Below, one piece after another: positions 21,668-23,610 of a stretch of DNA of 23,610 bases; within the stretch, counting starts at the first letter, position 1; each line of letters opens with the position of its first letter. This DNA comes from UBA5738 sp049641805. GTDB taxonomy: Bacteria; Patescibacteriota; Minisyncoccia; Minisyncoccales; UBA5738. The position numbers and the translations under genes were made by a program. The notes under the pieces are model-generated. The model was not told the origin of the DNA. It searched no databases and saw only the letters and a list, made by a program, of their open reading frames with translations. Where the stretch lies: assembly GCA_049641805.1 (NCBI GenBank), contig JBARNX010000024.1:1-23610 (forward strand), read 5' to 3'.

Positions 21668-21690
21668 CATAAATTAAAAAAACAACCGAT

Positions 21691-23610
21691 ATGCTTAATT
21701 TAAAAAAGCGTGTATTGGTTTTTATGGTCGGCGTTTTATTTTTTCCATTTTCGGATTTGGTTTTTGCCGCCACATTCAATGTCGCGCCGGATAGCCAATA
21801 CCAAACCATCCAATCGGCGATCAACGCGGCGAGCAATGGCGATACGATTTTGGTCGCGCCCGGAATTTACCGCGAGAATGTGGCTCTTGGGGGCAGGATT
21901 ATTTTAAAAGCTGAAAATGCCGCGCCGGGCGCGACGGTTATCGAAGCCGTTGATCCCGCCGCGCCGACGATTGCGGCGGCGGGTCCGGCTGAAATCAGCG
22001 GCTTTACCATCCGCGGCGCGGCCAACAGCGCCGGCATCCGGCTGAACTACGGCGCTTGGGAAGCCAAGATCGGCGGCAATATCATCGAATCCAATCTGGA
22101 TGGAATATATATCGTGAGTTATGGTTCCGGCAATTCCGAAATCACGGGCAATATCTTCCGCGGCAATACCGGATACGACATCAATCTGCCGATGGAATAT
22201 AACTCGTCGGCCGGAGTGAGCAGCCAAAGCGCCGGCAATGTTATCTACCTGAATGATTTTTACGGTACGCTGTATCCCTACCAAAGATATGCTAATTACT
22301 GGAATTCGCAAGAAGAACTTGGTTATAAGTACCAAAATATAATCCGCCGCGGCAAGCTGGGCAATTACCAGCCGCAATGCCAAACGGAAGACCCGGACGG
22401 CGACGGCATTGCCAACGCCGCCTGCCCGATCGGCGGCTACACCGACAGTTTCCCGCTGGCCGAGCCGTTTGAAAATTATGAGATTGTCGGCAACGAAGAC
22501 AAATTCATATATGTCGCTCTGGGCGATTCCTACCAATCCGGCGAAGGCGCGGGGAATTCGGTTGAGAATACCGCTGATTATTTAAACGCCTACGAAAACG
22601 GCAAAAATTATCCTTGGCTGGTTGACGGTCAGCCGGTGGGAGCGCAAACCAATACCTATGTAAAAGAAATAGACGACGAAAGAATAGTTGGCAGAGGGAA
22701 CAGTTGTCACCGGGCATTATTGAACTATGCCAAAATCAACAAAAACAAACTTGAACCGGAAATACCGGATGAAAATATTGTTTTGATTGATCTGACTTGC
22801 AGCGGCGCCAAGATCGAAAACGGCGGCCAGCCGCCGGTCGTGGGCGATATGGCGTCAAATCAAATTGCCTCGAACTCGCAAGTCCGGCAAGCCTTGGACC
22901 AGTTGAATCAAATCGGTTTAACCGCGGCCGATGTTGATCTGGTTACCATAGGCATGGGCGGCAATGATGCGAAATTCGCGGATTTGATCTACGCTTGCGT
23001 GCTTCCCGGAATTTTGCGCCGGGCGTTGCAGGAATATCCCAATTCGCCGGCGGAGATCAATTTTCTGGCCGACCAGCTGGCGACTTGCGAAAATTTCGAC
23101 CAATTCAATGTTAAAAGCGCCGACGCGATCAGCCAGCTTTATTCCAAAGAAATCTGGGCGCAAAACAAATTGTTGGAAACATTCGGCAATGCCCGCGTTC
23201 TGCAGCTGAATTATCCCAATATTCTGCCCGAAAAAGAAAAATCTCCGGTTTGGTGCAGCGGCATCCGCAAAGAAGATATAAATTACGCGCGAAAAAAAAT
23301 AAAAGAGATCAATAAAAAGATTGCCGATGCTTTCAACGCCAATGCCGCCGATAACCCACGCCTTGAATTCGTTAATGTGGAAAATTCCTTGGGCGACAAT
23401 GCTTTGTGTCCGGGAGATGAGAGCAATGCTTTGGCAAACAGTATCAATCAAAACAATTTCAATGCCGAGATCCGCCGTTTGCTAAATCTTGACGGCAACG
23501 GCGATTCCCAATCGCGCGCGCTTATCGACGGCCTGGTTTCCACTTATGATGATTGGAAAAAATGTTCAGTAATCCATTCGATTTATATCAATACTCCGGT
23601 TCCAGCCAGG
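21691..23610 (+). CDS. Secreted NosD-like beta-helix fused to SGNH/GDSL hydrolase (3' partial)
   Basis: 640 residues are visible with no stop before the window end. A signal peptide covers about 1-30 (VLVFMVGVLFFPFSDLVFA). About 31-255 is a right-handed parallel beta-helix (YQTIQSAINAASNGDTILV start, ISGFTIRG, GIYIVSYG, ITGNIFRGN), closing with NYW and DPDGDGIANAACPIGG, the end signature of NosD/PbH1 proteins. From about 270 comes an SGNH hydrolase: block I ALGDSYQSGEG with nucleophile Ser280, NSCHRA with Cys339, LTCSGA with Cys370, and block III GMGGND with Asn425. The Asp-x-x-His block expected near the C-terminus is not in the part I can read and may lie beyond the edge. SGNH enzymes cleave esters; on a beta-helix scaffold an ester of a polysaccharide is a likely target (inference). 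ATG 21691 follows the promoter at 21638. Confidence 0.8.
   Translation, partial: MLNLKKRVLVFMVGVLFFPFSDLVFAATFNVAPDSQYQTIQSAINAASNGDTILVAPGIYRENVALGGRIILKAENAAPGATVIEAVDPAAPTIAAAGPAEISGFTIRGAANSAGIRLNYGAWEAKIGGNIIESNLDGIYIVSYGSGNSEITGNIFRGNTGYDINLPMEYNSSAGVSSQSAGNVIYLNDFYGTLYPYQRYANYWNSQEELGYKYQNIIRRGKLGNYQPQCQTEDPDGDGIANAACPIGGYTDSFPLAEPFENYEIVGNEDKFIYVALGDSYQSGEGAGNSVENTADYLNAYENGKNYPWLVDGQPVGAQTNTYVKEIDDERIVGRGNSCHRALLNYAKINKNKLEPEIPDENIVLIDLTCSGAKIENGGQPPVVGDMASNQIASNSQVRQALDQLNQIGLTAADVDLVTIGMGGNDAKFADLIYACVLPGILRRALQEYPNSPAEINFLADQLATCENFDQFNVKSADAISQLYSKEIWAQNKLLETFGNARVLQLNYPNILPEKEKSPVWCSGIRKEDINYARKKIKEINKKIADAFNANAADNPRLEFVNVENSLGDNALCPGDESNALANSINQNNFNAEIRRLLNLDGNGDSQSRALIDGLVSTYDDWKKCSVIHSIYINTPVPAR

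Noticed and set aside
21524..21690. Gene remnant or RNA gene in the gap before the beta-helix gene
   Set aside because: No open frame with sensible composition and only a weak 4-bp-stem hairpin; nothing beyond the promoter is supported.
1..23610. Alternative genetic code (TGA as Gly)
   Set aside because: TGA ends several well-supported genes (240-242, 3175-3173, 11522-11524, 20396-20398) and no in-frame TGA is needed inside a conserved domain.

Overview
The window looks like a chromosomal segment of a Candidate Phyla Radiation (Patescibacteria, probably Parcubacteria-like) bacterium. The reasons are: very large secreted Cys/Ser-rich proteins with short disulfide-type beta repeats ending in YxYYVRCKD; a short N-terminal helical module (LVDYIKQQ ... 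GW ... IDDAF) common in that radiation; start codons almost all without a Shine-Dalgarno sequence; and no housekeeping genes. TGA is used as a stop several times, so the Gracilibacteria/SR1 code does not apply. The class-level assignment is an inference.

Layout. 1-2056: the tail of a gene entering from the left, a small multi-pass membrane protein, a single-pass protein with a PsbP-like outer domain, and a tiny membrane protein. 2074-3150: a ketopantoate-reductase-family enzyme with the key residues kept and a small repeat-derived insertion in frame. 3173-3805 (minus): a secreted transglutaminase-like protein, the only gene here with a classical AGGAGG site, divergent from the main cluster and with its own promoter. 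3901-17491: one apparent transcription unit of about 13.5 kb with five secreted or anchored proteins (1463, 762, 247, 1413 and 547 aa), running from a TTGACA promoter to a perfect 12-bp-stem terminator. 17493-17687: a non-coding element with about 26-bp imperfect terminal inverted repeats. 17723-21523: a membrane-anchored beta-propeller protein, a small two-TM protein and a Kre9-like plus DUF1554-like protein. 21691-end: a secreted NosD-like beta-helix fused to an SGNH/GDSL hydrolase, cut by the window edge.

How the parts may work together. The five proteins of the main unit reuse a small set of modules. There are about twelve copies of an Ig-like repeat with two cysteines, three copies of a DUF4082-like beta domain, TSP1-like repeats, Cys clusters, and two similar C-terminal anchors (Cys cluster, one TM, KRRG/NRRG tail). 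The 1413-aa protein ends in an M64-type zinc metalloprotease domain with HELGH and a downstream DEY. I infer a cell-surface or secreted assembly used for contact with other cells or polymers, with a built-in protease. Three genes on the left half (290, 902, 3983) share a promoter form, TTGA(C/G)A, 17 nt, GAAAATA, which suggests common control.
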